Positions 1 through 7,002 of a stretch of DNA of 23,789 nucleotides are shown here, piece by piece. Each line of letters starts with the position of its first letter. The stretch's first letter is position 1. The notes under the pieces are model-generated. The model ran no database searches, was not told the DNA's origin, and saw only the letters and a list, made by a program, of their open reading frames with translations. The translations under genes were made by a program, and so were the position numbers. The stretch comes from an uncultured Eubacteriales bacterium. GTDB taxonomy: Bacteria; Bacillota; Clostridia; Christensenellales; UMGS416. The stretch spans positions 1 to 23,789 of the forward strand of contig UQLW01000041.1 of assembly GCA_900542005.1 (NCBI GenBank), read 5' to 3'.

Positions 1-906
1 CCCTTTATTCCCCCCATAGCCGGGCTGGAGCTGGTCGAAGAGAAGTTTACCTTCCTCTCCAAGGATGACGCCTGCGGCCTGGACAAGGCGCTGACCCCGC
101 AAAGCCGGGTGCTGATCCTGGGCGCTGGGCTTATCGGGCTTAAATGCGCGGAGGGGATCGCTGGGCGAGCTGCATCGGTCACGGTGGTCGACCTTGCGCC
201 ACAAATTCTAAACTCCATCCTTGATGCGGAGGGCGCGGGCAGGGTGCAGGCGCACCTGGAGAACCATGGCATCCGCTTTATCCTGGGCGATTCGGCAGCT
301 TCCATGGCTCCCGGCGAGGCATGCCTGGCCTCTGGGAAGCGTGTCGCCTTTGATATTCTTGTCGTTGCCGTCGGCGTCCGGCCCAATACGGCCCTGCTGG
401 AGGCCGCAGGCGCCCAGGTTAACCGCGGCGCGGTGGTCGATGAAAACGGTGCGACAAGCCTGACGGATATCTACGCCGCTGGCGACTGCGCCCAAAGCCA
501 CGATATGCTCAAGGGGGAAAGCAGGGTGCTGGCGCTGCTGCCCAACGCCTATATGCAGGGAGAAAGCGCAGGCATTGCCCTGGCCGGCGGCCATAAGCCC
601 TTCCGCCAGGCAATACCCATGAACTCCATCGGCTTCTTCGGGCTGCATATCATGACCGCAGGCGACACGGAGGGCGAGGTGCTGGATGAAAGCGGCGGCG
701 GCAGCTACAAAAGGCTCTTCGTCAGGGATGGGCGGCTTGTTGGATATATCCTGATCGGGGATGTGGCCCGCGCAGGGATTTATACTGCGCTGATCCGGGA
801 AAAAACGGATTTATCCACGCTGGATTTCGCCCTTATTGCCCAGCGGCCGCAGCTGATGGCCTTTGCCCCGCAGGTGCGGCAGGAAAAATTAGGAGGCGTC
901 CAATGA
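1..906 (+). CDS. NAD(P)/FAD-dependent oxidoreductase, 5' end outside the window
   Basis: The frame is open from base 1, so the gene starts before the window; 301 residues are visible. An NAD(P)-binding Rossmann motif (LILGAGLIGLKCAEG, with GAGLIG) lies in the middle, and a C-terminal FAD-contact motif (DIYAAGDCAQS) follows about 115 residues later. This is the layout of the pyridine nucleotide-disulfide oxidoreductase family (NADH oxidase, nitrite reductase and ferredoxin reductase types). The stop overlaps the start of the GXGXG gene (ATGA), so the two are translationally coupled. In Clostridia and Thermotogae such flavoproteins sit with split glutamate synthase genes and probably pass NAD(P)H electrons to the synthase modules. 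That role is inferred from the neighbours. The family is clear, the exact electron donor and acceptor are not. Confidence 0.85.
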   Translation, partial: PFIPPIAGLELVEEKFTFLSKDDACGLDKALTPQSRVLILGAGLIGLKCAEGIAGRAASVTVVDLAPQILNSILDAEGAGRVQAHLENHGIRFILGDSAASMAPGEACLASGKRVAFDILVVAVGVRPNTALLEAAGAQVNRGAVVDENGATSLTDIYAAGDCAQSHDMLKGESRVLALLPNAYMQGESAGIALAGGHKPFRQAIPMNSIGFFGLHIMTAGDTEGEVLDESGGGSYKRLFVRDGRLVGYILIGDVARAGIYTALIREKTDLSTLDFALIAQRPQLMAFAPQVRQEKLGGVQ

Positions 907-1625
907 TCGAAATTGATGCTCGGAACATGCCCTATCGGGCGTTGAACCAGCAGATTCGCTTAAGCGATGAGCAGGATGTCGTGGTAAAAGGCTGCCTGGG
1001 GCAGCGCTATATCGGCAGCGGACTTGCTGACAAGCATATCGAAATTGAGGGAACCGCCGGCAATGCGCTGGGCGCCTATCTGAACGGGGCCCGGTTGACG
1101 GTCATGGGAAACGCGCAGGATGCTACCGGCGATACCATGAATGAGGGGCGCATCATCATTCACGGCTCCAGCGGCGACGCTACCGGGTACGCCATGCGGG
1201 GAGGGCGGATCTTTGTCCAGGGGAACGCCGGATACCGGGCTGGGATCCATATGAAGGCCTATGAAAGCAAAGTCCCCATGCTGGTCATCGGCGGCTGCGC
1301 CGGCAGCTTTCTTGGCGAATATCAGGCGGGGGGCCTTATCATTGTCCTGAACCTGGAGAATAATCCCCATCCTGTGGGGAACTTCTGCGGCACCGGGATG
1401 CATGGCGGCAAAATATTTCTGTGCGGCAGCAGTGCGCCCAGGCAGCTGCCCAGCCAGGTGCTGATTGAGCAGGCCAGTCAAAGCTCGCTTGACGAAATCC
1501 GGGAACCTGTTGCCGAGTTCTGCCGCTATTTCGGCTATGACGCCGACCGTATTCTGAACCGCAGCTTCTATATACTGACGCCCAACACCAGCAATCCCTA
1601 CCGGCAGCTCTATACCCAAAACTAA
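903..1625 (+). CDS. Stand-alone GXGXG domain of glutamate synthase alpha subunit (GltB3-type)
   Basis: A 240-residue protein made almost wholly of the right-handed beta-helix seen at the C-terminus of the large glutamate synthase subunit. The turn motif recurs as GSGLAD, EGTAGNALGAYL, MGNAQDATGDTM, HGSSGDATGYAM and QGNAGYRAGIHM. In the full enzyme this domain is structural and helps hold the ammonia channel between the amidotransferase and FMN domains. Archaea and many Clostridia encode it separately, so the amidotransferase and FMN-domain partners are expected just upstream of this window. It overlaps the oxidoreductase gene by 4 nt and lies 118 nt before glnA. The same fold occurs in formylmethanofuran dehydrogenase subunit C, but the glnA context argues for glutamate synthase. 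Confidence 0.85.
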   Translation: MIEIDARNMPYRALNQQIRLSDEQDVVVKGCLGQRYIGSGLADKHIEIEGTAGNALGAYLNGARLTVMGNAQDATGDTMNEGRIIIHGSSGDATGYAMRGGRIFVQGNAGYRAGIHMKAYESKVPMLVIGGCAGSFLGEYQAGGLIIVLNLENNPHPVGNFCGTGMHGGKIFLCGSSAPRQLPSQVLIEQASQSSLDEIREPVAEFCRYFGYDADRILNRSFYILTPNTSNPYRQLYTQN

Positions 1626-1650
1626 CAGCGCCCTGCCGGCAATAAAAAAG

Positions 1651-1693
1651 TGGCGGCCGAAGGGGATTTCCCCTTTTACAAAGGAAGCTGCCA
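1651..1693 (+). promoter_or_regulatory. Structured RNA element between the GXGXG gene and glnA
   Basis: Two nested stems are visible. The outer stem pairs TGGCGGC (1651-1657) with GCTGCCA (1687-1693), one pair being G-U. The inner stem pairs AAGGGG (1660-1665) with CCCCTT (1670-1675) around the loop ATTT. No T-run follows, so it is not a standard terminator. It could be an RNA processing or stability element or a binding site for the ANTAR protein encoded after glnA. The loops do not match the tandem hexaloops known for ANTAR targets, so that link is only inference. Confidence 0.4.
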
Positions 1694-1723
1694 GCGCTTA
1701 TAATAACAAGGAGGATAATCAAC

Positions 1724-1738
1724 ATGCCATGGAGGTAA
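1724..1738 (+). other. Possible four-codon minicistron (MPWR) before glnA
   Basis: AAGGAGG at 1708-1714 is well placed (9 nt) for the ATG at 1724, which opens a frame of only four codons before TAA at 1736-1738. The GGAGGT that serves glnA (1731-1736) lies inside this tiny frame, and the glnA ATG at 1744 begins 5 nt after its stop. Ribosomes ending here would be delivered to the glnA site. It may equally be a by-product of two tandem ribosome binding sites. Confidence 0.3.
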
Positions 1739-1743
1739 GAATC

Positions 1744-3057
1744 ATGAATTATACGGCAGCAGAAGTCGAACAATACGTTCAGGAAATGGACGTAAAGTTT
1801 GTCCGCCTGGCCTTTACCGATCTGTTCGGGACGCTGAAGAACATCTCCATCCTGGCCGAGGAGCTTCCCAGGGCCTTTCGGGATGGGGTAAGCTTCGACG
1901 CTTCCGCCGTTGCAGGGTTCTTAAAGGTAGAAAAGTCCGATCTTCTGCTGATGCCGGATCCTTCGACTCTGGCTGTCCTGCCCTGGCGGCCGCAGCAGGG
2001 GCGCGTCGTGCGTATGTATTGCGACATTGTGTACCCCGATGGCCAGCCCTTTGAGGGCGACGGCCGTCATATCCTGCGCCGCGCCGTCGAGCGGGCCAAG
2101 GCTATGGGCTATAGCGCCATGTTTGGCCCGGAGTGCGAATTCTACCTCTTTGAGCTGGACGATCGCGGCCGGGCCACCCGGATCCCCCATGACGAAGCCG
2201 GTTATCTGGACGTAGCCCCTCTGGACAGGGGGGAAAACGTGCGGCGGGAAATCTGCCTGACGCTGCAGGAGATGGATGTATATCCAGAGAGCTCCCTGCA
2301 TGAACAGGGCCCGGGGCAGAACGAGATCGATTTTAAGTATTCCGATCCCCTGAAGGCGGCAGAGAACCTCATCACCTTTAAGACGGTGGTGCGCACCATC
2401 GCCGCCCGCAATGGGCTGGCCGCATGCTTTCTGCCCAAGCCCCTTCCCGGCAAAAGCGGAAGCGGCCTGCACGTCAATATTTCGCTGTTCCGCAATGGGC
2501 TCAATATCTTTAAGAACGATCCCTTCCAGCACTGCCCCGAGGCCGAGCGCTTCATCGCCGGCGTACTGGCCCACACCCCTGAGCTCACGGCTTTCCTCAA
2601 TCCCGTTCCGGGCTCCTATCGCCGGCTGGGCGAATTCGAGGCGCCGCGGTATGCCACCTGGTCCCATGAAAACCGCTCTCAGCTTATCCGGATCCCGGCA
2701 GCCAAGGGCGAGCATGCCCGTATGGAGCTGCGCTCGCCGGATCCGTGCCTCAACCCTTATCTTGCCTTTGCCCTGCTGCTGGAGGCCGGCCTTCGCGGCA
2801 TTCGGGATGGTGTTCCGCTGCCCCCGCCGGTTAATATGAACCTTTATGACGCGGCGGCCGGTCAGCTGGCCGGCCTGGTTCAGCTGCCAGACTCCCTGGA
2901 GAAGGCCGTACGCCTGGCCGAGCAGAGCGAATTGATCGCCAGCTGCCTGCCAAAGGCCACAAGGGATATGTATCTAACCCAGAAGGCTACGGAATGGGCG
3001 GATTACTGCGCGGCCCCGGATCCGGCGGCCTACGAAGCGGCCCACGAAATTTCCTGA
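1744..3057 (+). CDS. glnA: Glutamine synthetase, type I (GSI-alpha-like)
   Basis: Makes glutamine from glutamate, ammonia and ATP in the cytoplasm. The start at 1744 has GGAGGT 7 nt upstream; an in-frame ATG at 1729 lacks a well-spaced site. The product is 437 residues, the usual length of the short GSI-alpha form. Visible signatures are the N-terminal beta-grasp region (FVRLAFTDLFGTLKNI), the metal-binding strand GPECEFYLFE, the flexible-loop region HEQGPGQNEIDF, the ATP-site region SGSGLHVNISL, and the glutamate-site stretch SYRRLGEFEAP followed by NRSQLIRIP and ARMELRSPDPCLNPYLAF. It follows a glutamate synthase module and precedes an ANTAR regulator, so the cluster forms a GS-GOGAT nitrogen assimilation unit. 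An RNA structure and a minicistron lie in its leader. Confidence 0.96.
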   Translation: MNYTAAEVEQYVQEMDVKFVRLAFTDLFGTLKNISILAEELPRAFRDGVSFDASAVAGFLKVEKSDLLLMPDPSTLAVLPWRPQQGRVVRMYCDIVYPDGQPFEGDGRHILRRAVERAKAMGYSAMFGPECEFYLFELDDRGRATRIPHDEAGYLDVAPLDRGENVRREICLTLQEMDVYPESSLHEQGPGQNEIDFKYSDPLKAAENLITFKTVVRTIAARNGLAACFLPKPLPGKSGSGLHVNISLFRNGLNIFKNDPFQHCPEAERFIAGVLAHTPELTAFLNPVPGSYRRLGEFEAPRYATWSHENRSQLIRIPAAKGEHARMELRSPDPCLNPYLAFALLLEAGLRGIRDGVPLPPPVNMNLYDAAAGQLAGLVQLPDSLEKAVRLAEQSELIASCLPKATRDMYLTQKATEWADYCAAPDPAAYEAAHEIS

Positions 3058-3058
3058 A

Positions 3059-3088
3059 CCCTCCCACAGGCCAAAAATTGTGGAAGGG
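3059..3088 (+). promoter_or_regulatory. Hairpin that covers the ribosome binding site of the ANTAR gene
   Basis: CCCTCCCACA (3059-3068) pairs with TGTGGAAGGG (3079-3088), nine of ten positions matching, with a 10-nt loop. The 3' arm holds most of the GGAAGGGG Shine-Dalgarno-like stretch of the next gene. The hairpin begins directly after the glnA stop codon at 3057 and has no T-run, so control of translation is more likely than termination. Confidence 0.45.
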
Positions 3089-3098
3089 GTGAGGGAGC

Positions 3099-3668
3099 AT
3101 CGAAAATATCCTGATCGTTGCAGGTACGGAAAAGGCGTCAGAGCTGCTGGCCCAGCTGATCCATGCCGTCCGTCATATGCAGCATACGCCGGCTAAGAGC
3201 GGCGCGGAGGCCCGAAGGCTCCTTTTGGAGGGGAGCTTTGATTTGGTTGTCATCAACACGCCTCTTCCCGATGAGTTCGGTCATGAGCTGGCCTGCTGGG
3301 CCGCCCAGTCCTCCACGGCGGGTATCCTGCTGCTGGTCCGTTCCGAATCGGCAGACGATCTGTCGGCCCAGGTAGAGGAGGACGGCGTCTTTGTGGTGCC
3401 CAAGCCTGTTAACCGGCCCTTCTTCTATCAGGCGGTGAAGCTGGCATCCGCCTCCCGCAGGCGGATGCTCAGCCTGGAACAGCAGAATATGCGGCTGCAG
3501 CAGAAGATTGAAGAAATCCGTCTGGTCGACCGGGCAAAATGCACCCTGATTGAGGTGTTGAAGCTATCGGAGGCGCAAGCCCATCGCTATATTGAGAAGC
3601 AGGCGATGGACATGCGGATTACCCGCCGCGAGGTGGCGGAAAATATCCTTAAAACCTATGAATCCTAA
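3099..3668 (+). CDS. ANTAR-domain RNA-binding response regulator with pseudo-receiver domain
   Basis: The last about 55 residues are a clear ANTAR domain (VDRAKCTLIEVLKLSEAQAH, then AMDMRITRREVAENIL), which binds RNA hairpins and acts as a transcription antiterminator. A short coiled coil (LEQQNMRLQQKIEEI) joins it to an N-terminal receiver-like fold starting ENILIVAG. At the phospho-acceptor position the sequence reads VVINTPLPDEFG, with Asn in place of Asp, so normal phosphorylation is unlikely; the receiver Lys is kept (VVPKPV). Receiver homology begins at about 3099, but that codon is ATC. The first in-frame ATG is 3177, inside the domain, and would delete its first strand. GGAAGGGG lies 9 nt before 3099. 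I therefore place the start at 3099, either as a rare ATC start or as a changed ATG. It directly follows glnA, and glutamine-operon ANTAR proteins are common in Clostridia. Confidence 0.85.
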   Translation: MENILIVAGTEKASELLAQLIHAVRHMQHTPAKSGAEARRLLLEGSFDLVVINTPLPDEFGHELACWAAQSSTAGILLLVRSESADDLSAQVEEDGVFVVPKPVNRPFFYQAVKLASASRRRMLSLEQQNMRLQQKIEEIRLVDRAKCTLIEVLKLSEAQAHRYIEKQAMDMRITRREVAENILKTYES

Positions 3669-3687
3669 ACAGAGAGGAGGCAGCCCC

Positions 3688-3846
3688 ATGACAGATAACC
3701 GGCAAGACATGACGCCGTCCTGGAGGCTGGCGCATCTCATCCTTCAAGGCGGTTCGGCGGGCCTCCATCCCCCCAGCGCGGTGGCTTGCCGGACGCCTCT
3801 TTTTTTGTGGACAAAGGAGTATCAACATGAAGCTATCCTTCACTAA
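3688..3846 (+). CDS. Possible 52-residue small protein or leader peptide ahead of dapF
   Basis: ATG at 3688 has an ideal AGGAGG (3675-3680) 7 nt upstream and opens a 52-residue frame that ends at 3846, overlapping the dapF start by 20 nt in another frame. I recognise no family, signal peptide or membrane segment; the sequence has several Pro, His and Trp residues. The frame runs straight through the terminator-like hairpin at 3748-3806. A ribosome translating it would disrupt the hairpin, so it could be a leader peptide controlling read-through into dapF. It may also be chance coding after a strong Shine-Dalgarno sequence. Confidence 0.35.
   Translation: MTDNRQDMTPSWRLAHLILQGGSAGLHPPSAVACRTPLFLWTKEYQHEAILH
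3748..3806 (+). terminator. Intrinsic terminator or attenuator before dapF
   Basis: GGCG (3748-3751) and TTCGGCGGGCC (3753-3763) pair with GGCTTGCCGGACGCC (3783-3797), with one bulged G and three G-U pairs. A run of seven T follows at 3800-3806. It separates the glnA-ANTAR group from dapF, yet it lies within a small frame with its own ribosome binding site and only about 20 nt before the dapF start, so partial read-through is plausible. Confidence 0.7.
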
Positions 3847-4666
3847 GATGCAGGGTTGTGGCAACGACTATATCTATTTTGACGCCTTCGCCCAGCAGAT
3901 CCCCAACCCGGAAGTGCTGAGCCAGAAGCTTTCCGACCGGCATTTCGGTATCGGCGGAGATGGAATTGTGCTGATCGGTCCCTCTGAAAACGCCGATGCG
4001 CGGATGCGCATGTTTAACGCGGACGGAAGCGAGGGGAATATGTGCGGAAATGCGATCCGGTGTGTGGGCAAGTACCTGTATGATCGCGGTATGGTCCACA
4101 AGCTGTCCCTGAAAATTGAGACGCGAAGCGGTATCAAGGCGCTGCAGCTGAAGCTGAAGGACGGCCAGGTAGAAACCGTGCAGGTGGATATGGGCCGACC
4201 TGGGCTGCGGCCCCAGGATATCCCCGTACTCTTGCCCGGCGACAGGGTTTTAGGCCGGCTGGTGGAGCTGGGCGGGGCGCAGCGGAGGATTAGCTGCATA
4301 TCCATGGGCAATCCTCATTGCGTGATCTTCTGCCCCAAGGTGGACGGCCTTAACCTGGCCTCCCTTGGTCCAGCCTGCGAGAGGGATCCGCTTTTCCCCG
4401 AACGGGTCAATACCGAGTTTGTGGAGGTATGCGCACCGCAGCGGCTGAAGATGCGGGTATGGGAGCGGGGCAGCGGGGAAACCTGGGCCTGCGGCACCGG
4501 AGCCTGCGCCTCGGCTGTGGCTGCGGTGGAGGCCGGCCTGAGCCCCCGCAACCGGCCCATCGAGCTGGTGCTTCGGGGGGGTACGCTTACCATAACCGTT
4601 ACGGAAGAAACCGTCCTGATGGAGGGCGGCGCCAGCAAAGTATTCGAGGGGGAGGTAGAGGTATGA
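3827..4666 (+). CDS. dapF: Diaminopimelate epimerase
   Basis: Converts LL-diaminopimelate to the meso form used for lysine and peptidoglycan; cofactor-free and cytoplasmic. The 279-residue length is normal. Both catalytic cysteines are present: Cys73 in GNMCGNAIRC and Cys222 in ETWACGTGACAS. The other family signatures are GCGNDYIYFD, FGIGGDGIVLI, SMGNPHCVIF and RVNTEFVEV. The start has AAGGAG 7 nt upstream. The stop overlaps the next start (ATGA), so it is coupled to the PyrG-NadE fusion. Together with dapL downstream it gives the two consecutive steps of the aminotransferase pathway: DapL makes LL-DAP and DapF epimerises it. Confidence 0.97.
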   Translation: MKLSFTKMQGCGNDYIYFDAFAQQIPNPEVLSQKLSDRHFGIGGDGIVLIGPSENADARMRMFNADGSEGNMCGNAIRCVGKYLYDRGMVHKLSLKIETRSGIKALQLKLKDGQVETVQVDMGRPGLRPQDIPVLLPGDRVLGRLVELGGAQRRISCISMGNPHCVIFCPKVDGLNLASLGPACERDPLFPERVNTEFVEVCAPQRLKMRVWERGSGETWACGTGACASAVAAVEAGLSPRNRPIELVLRGGTLTITVTEETVLMEGGASKVFEGEVEV

Positions 4667-6996
4667 CAAAATATATCTTTGTAACAGGCGGCGTTGTTTC
4701 CGGCCTGGGGAAGGGGATTACCGCGGCGTCCCTGGGCCGCTTGCTGAAAACCCGGGGCCTGAAGGTAGCGGCCCAGAAGCTGGATCCTTACATCAATGTG
4801 GATCCTGGAACCATGAGCCCCTATCAGCATGGCGAGGTATTTGTCACTGAGGATGGCGCTGAGACGGACCTGGACCTGGGGCATTATGAGCGCTTCATTG
4901 ACGAAGACCTGAATCAGTATTCCAACCTGACAACGGGCAAGGTTTACTGGAACGTGCTGACCAAGGAGCGCAACGGGGCCTATCTGGGACAAACCGTCCA
5001 GGCGATTCCCCATATCACCAATGAGATCAAAGGCTTTATCTATTCCGTGGGCCAAAAGACAAAGGCGGATGTTATCATTACCGAAATTGGCGGTACCACC
5101 GGCGACATTGAAAGCCAGCCCTTCCTGGAGGCCATCCGTCAGGTATCCCTGGAGGTGGGCCGGGAAAATTGCCTCTTTATCCATGTAACCCTTGTGCCCT
5201 ATATTGCAAGCTCAGGAGAATATAAATCCAAGCCCACGCAGCACTCCGTAAAGGAGCTGCGCAGCATGGGCATTGCCCCGGACATGATCGTGCCCCGCTG
5301 CGACGCGCCCATTACCGAGGAAATCCGTCATAAAATCGCGCTCTTCTGTAACGTCAAGCCTGACTGCGTGATTGAGAACCTGACGGTCCCCGTGTTGTAC
5401 GAGGCTCCGAACATGCTGGAAAAAAGCCATTTTTCCGATATTGTATGCCGGGAGCTGAATCTGGCCTGTCCCCCCGCTGATCTGAGCGAGTGGAATGAAA
5501 TGCTGCTGAGGATTAAACATGCCAAGCGTCGGGTGCGAATCGCGCTGGTGGGGAAATATGTGCAGCTGCACGACGCCTATCTTTCGGTGGCGGAGGCGCT
5601 GCGGCATGGCGGCTATGAAAATGGCGTGGATATAGATATTCAGTGGGTCGATGCTGAGCAGGTGACGCCTGAAACGGCAGGCGAGCTGCTGGGCGGCGCA
5701 GGTGGCATTCTGGTACCCGGCGGCTTTGGCGATCGGGGCATTGAGGGCAAAATTGCCGCCGCCCAATACGCCCGTAAGATGGACATACCCTATCTGGGAA
5801 TCTGCCTTGGCATGCAGACGGCGGTCATCGAGTTTGCCCGTCATGCGGCTGGTCTGGATGGCGCCAACTCCAGCGAATTCGCTCCCGATTCTCCCCATCC
5901 GGTCATCGACCTGATGCCCGACCAGCAGGGGAACCTGCCCAAGGGCGGCACGATGCGGCTGGGCGCATATCCCTGCCGTATCCAACCCGGCTCCATCATG
6001 GAACGGGCCTATCAGGTCGGCAGCATTGCCGAGCGTCACCGCCATCGTTATGAATTCAATAACGCCTACCGGGATATCCTGACTGCTCACGGCCTGCGCA
6101 TTACGGGGACCTCGCCGGATGAGCGCCTGGTAGAGGCTATCGAGATCCCTGAGCTTCGCTTTTTCATCGGCGTCCAGTATCATCCGGAGTTCAAGAGCCG
6201 TCCGAACCGTGCGCACCCGCTTTTCCGGGAATTTATCCGGGCTTCGGCCCAGCGGCGTTCGGCAAACCGCGATTATGCCCTGGAAACGCAAAAGCGGGTG
6301 GCCTATATCAAAAATGCGCTGGCTTCTGCCGGGGCCCGCGGAATCGTCTTTGGCAACAGCGGCGGGAAGGATAGCGCCTTGGTGGGGATTCTGTGCAAAA
6401 AGGCCTGCAACGAGGTGCTGGGCGTCATCATGCCCTGCCAGTCCAGCCGCAACTACGGCGAAGATCGGGAGGACGGCCTGGCCTTGGCTGCGCAGTACGG
6501 CATCGAGACAAAGCTGGTCGATCTTACACAGGTGAAGCAGGCTGAGCTAAGCGCCTTGGAGGCTGCCGGCTCCCTTTCGCCCGCGGCCTCTGCCAATATC
6601 GCGCCCCGGCTGCGGATGACCACGCTATATGCGATTGGCCAGAGCAGGGGCTATCTTGTGGCCGGCACGGGGAATGCCAGCGAGCGGTACATGGGTTATT
6701 TCACCAAATGGGGCGACGGGGCCTTTGACTTCAACCCCATTGCCGATCTGACGGTAACGGAGATTTATGAGTTTCTGCGGTACCTGGGCGCGCCAAGCCG
6801 CATCATCGAAAAGGCGCCTTCAGCCGGGCTTTATGAGGGCCAAACCGACGAGCAGGAGCTGGGCATAACCTACCAAGCGATTGACCGCTATCTCATGGAA
6901 GGCAGCGCCGGCCCCCTGGAAATGGAGAAAATCCAACGGGCCCACAGCCGAAGCATGCATAAGCTGGCTGAAGCAAACATCTACAAGGAGGAATAA
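4663..6996 (+). CDS. pyrG-nadE: Fused CTP synthase - NAD synthetase (PyrG-NadE)
   Basis: One uninterrupted 777-residue frame. Residues 1 to about 526 form a complete CTP synthase: amidoligase P-loop SGLGKGITAASLG (Lys17), LDPYINVDPGTMSPYQHGE, the TEIGGTTGDIESQPFLEAI loop, then a class I glutamine amidotransferase with Cys381 (GICLGMQ) and His507/Glu509 (VQYHPEF). After a linker of only about ten residues (ASAQRRSANR), residues 537-777 form a complete ammonia-type NAD synthetase: SGGKDS ATP-binding loop (566-571), NIAPRLRMTTLY, GTGNASERYMGYFTKWGDG, and PSAGLYEGQTDEQELG. No start codon or ribosome binding site for a separate nadE exists at the junction. The start at 4663 has GGGGGAGG upstream and overlaps the dapF stop; coding frame upstream of it belongs to dapF. 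Expected activities are UTP to CTP with glutamine, and deamido-NAD to NAD with ammonia. Direct transfer of glutamine-derived ammonia between the halves is inference. Confidence 0.95.
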   Translation: MTKYIFVTGGVVSGLGKGITAASLGRLLKTRGLKVAAQKLDPYINVDPGTMSPYQHGEVFVTEDGAETDLDLGHYERFIDEDLNQYSNLTTGKVYWNVLTKERNGAYLGQTVQAIPHITNEIKGFIYSVGQKTKADVIITEIGGTTGDIESQPFLEAIRQVSLEVGRENCLFIHVTLVPYIASSGEYKSKPTQHSVKELRSMGIAPDMIVPRCDAPITEEIRHKIALFCNVKPDCVIENLTVPVLYEAPNMLEKSHFSDIVCRELNLACPPADLSEWNEMLLRIKHAKRRVRIALVGKYVQLHDAYLSVAEALRHGGYENGVDIDIQWVDAEQVTPETAGELLGGAGGILVPGGFGDRGIEGKIAAAQYARKMDIPYLGICLGMQTAVIEFARHAAGLDGANSSEFAPDSPHPVIDLMPDQQGNLPKGGTMRLGAYPCRIQPGSIMERAYQVGSIAERHRHRYEFNNAYRDILTAHGLRITGTSPDERLVEAIEIPELRFFIGVQYHPEFKSRPNRAHPLFREFIRASAQRRSANRDYALETQKRVAYIKNALASAGARGIVFGNSGGKDSALVGILCKKACNEVLGVIMPCQSSRNYGEDREDGLALAAQYGIETKLVDLTQVKQAELSALEAAGSLSPAASANIAPRLRMTTLYAIGQSRGYLVAGTGNASERYMGYFTKWGDGAFDFNPIADLTVTEIYEFLRYLGAPSRIIEKAPSAGLYEGQTDEQELGITYQAIDRYLMEGSAGPLEMEKIQRAHSRSMHKLAEANIYKEE

Positions 6997-7002
6997 ACGC
7001 TC

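Noticed and set aside
4429..4662. Upstream extension of the pyrG frame into dapF
   Set aside because: This part codes for the end of dapF in another frame. CTP synthase homology starts at the ATG at 4663, which has its own ribosome binding site.
6241..6275. A separate nadE start near the PyrG-NadE junction
   Set aside because: No ATG, GTG or TTG in frame with a Shine-Dalgarno sequence occurs between the end of the CTP synthase homology and the start of the NadE homology; the ATG visible there is out of frame.
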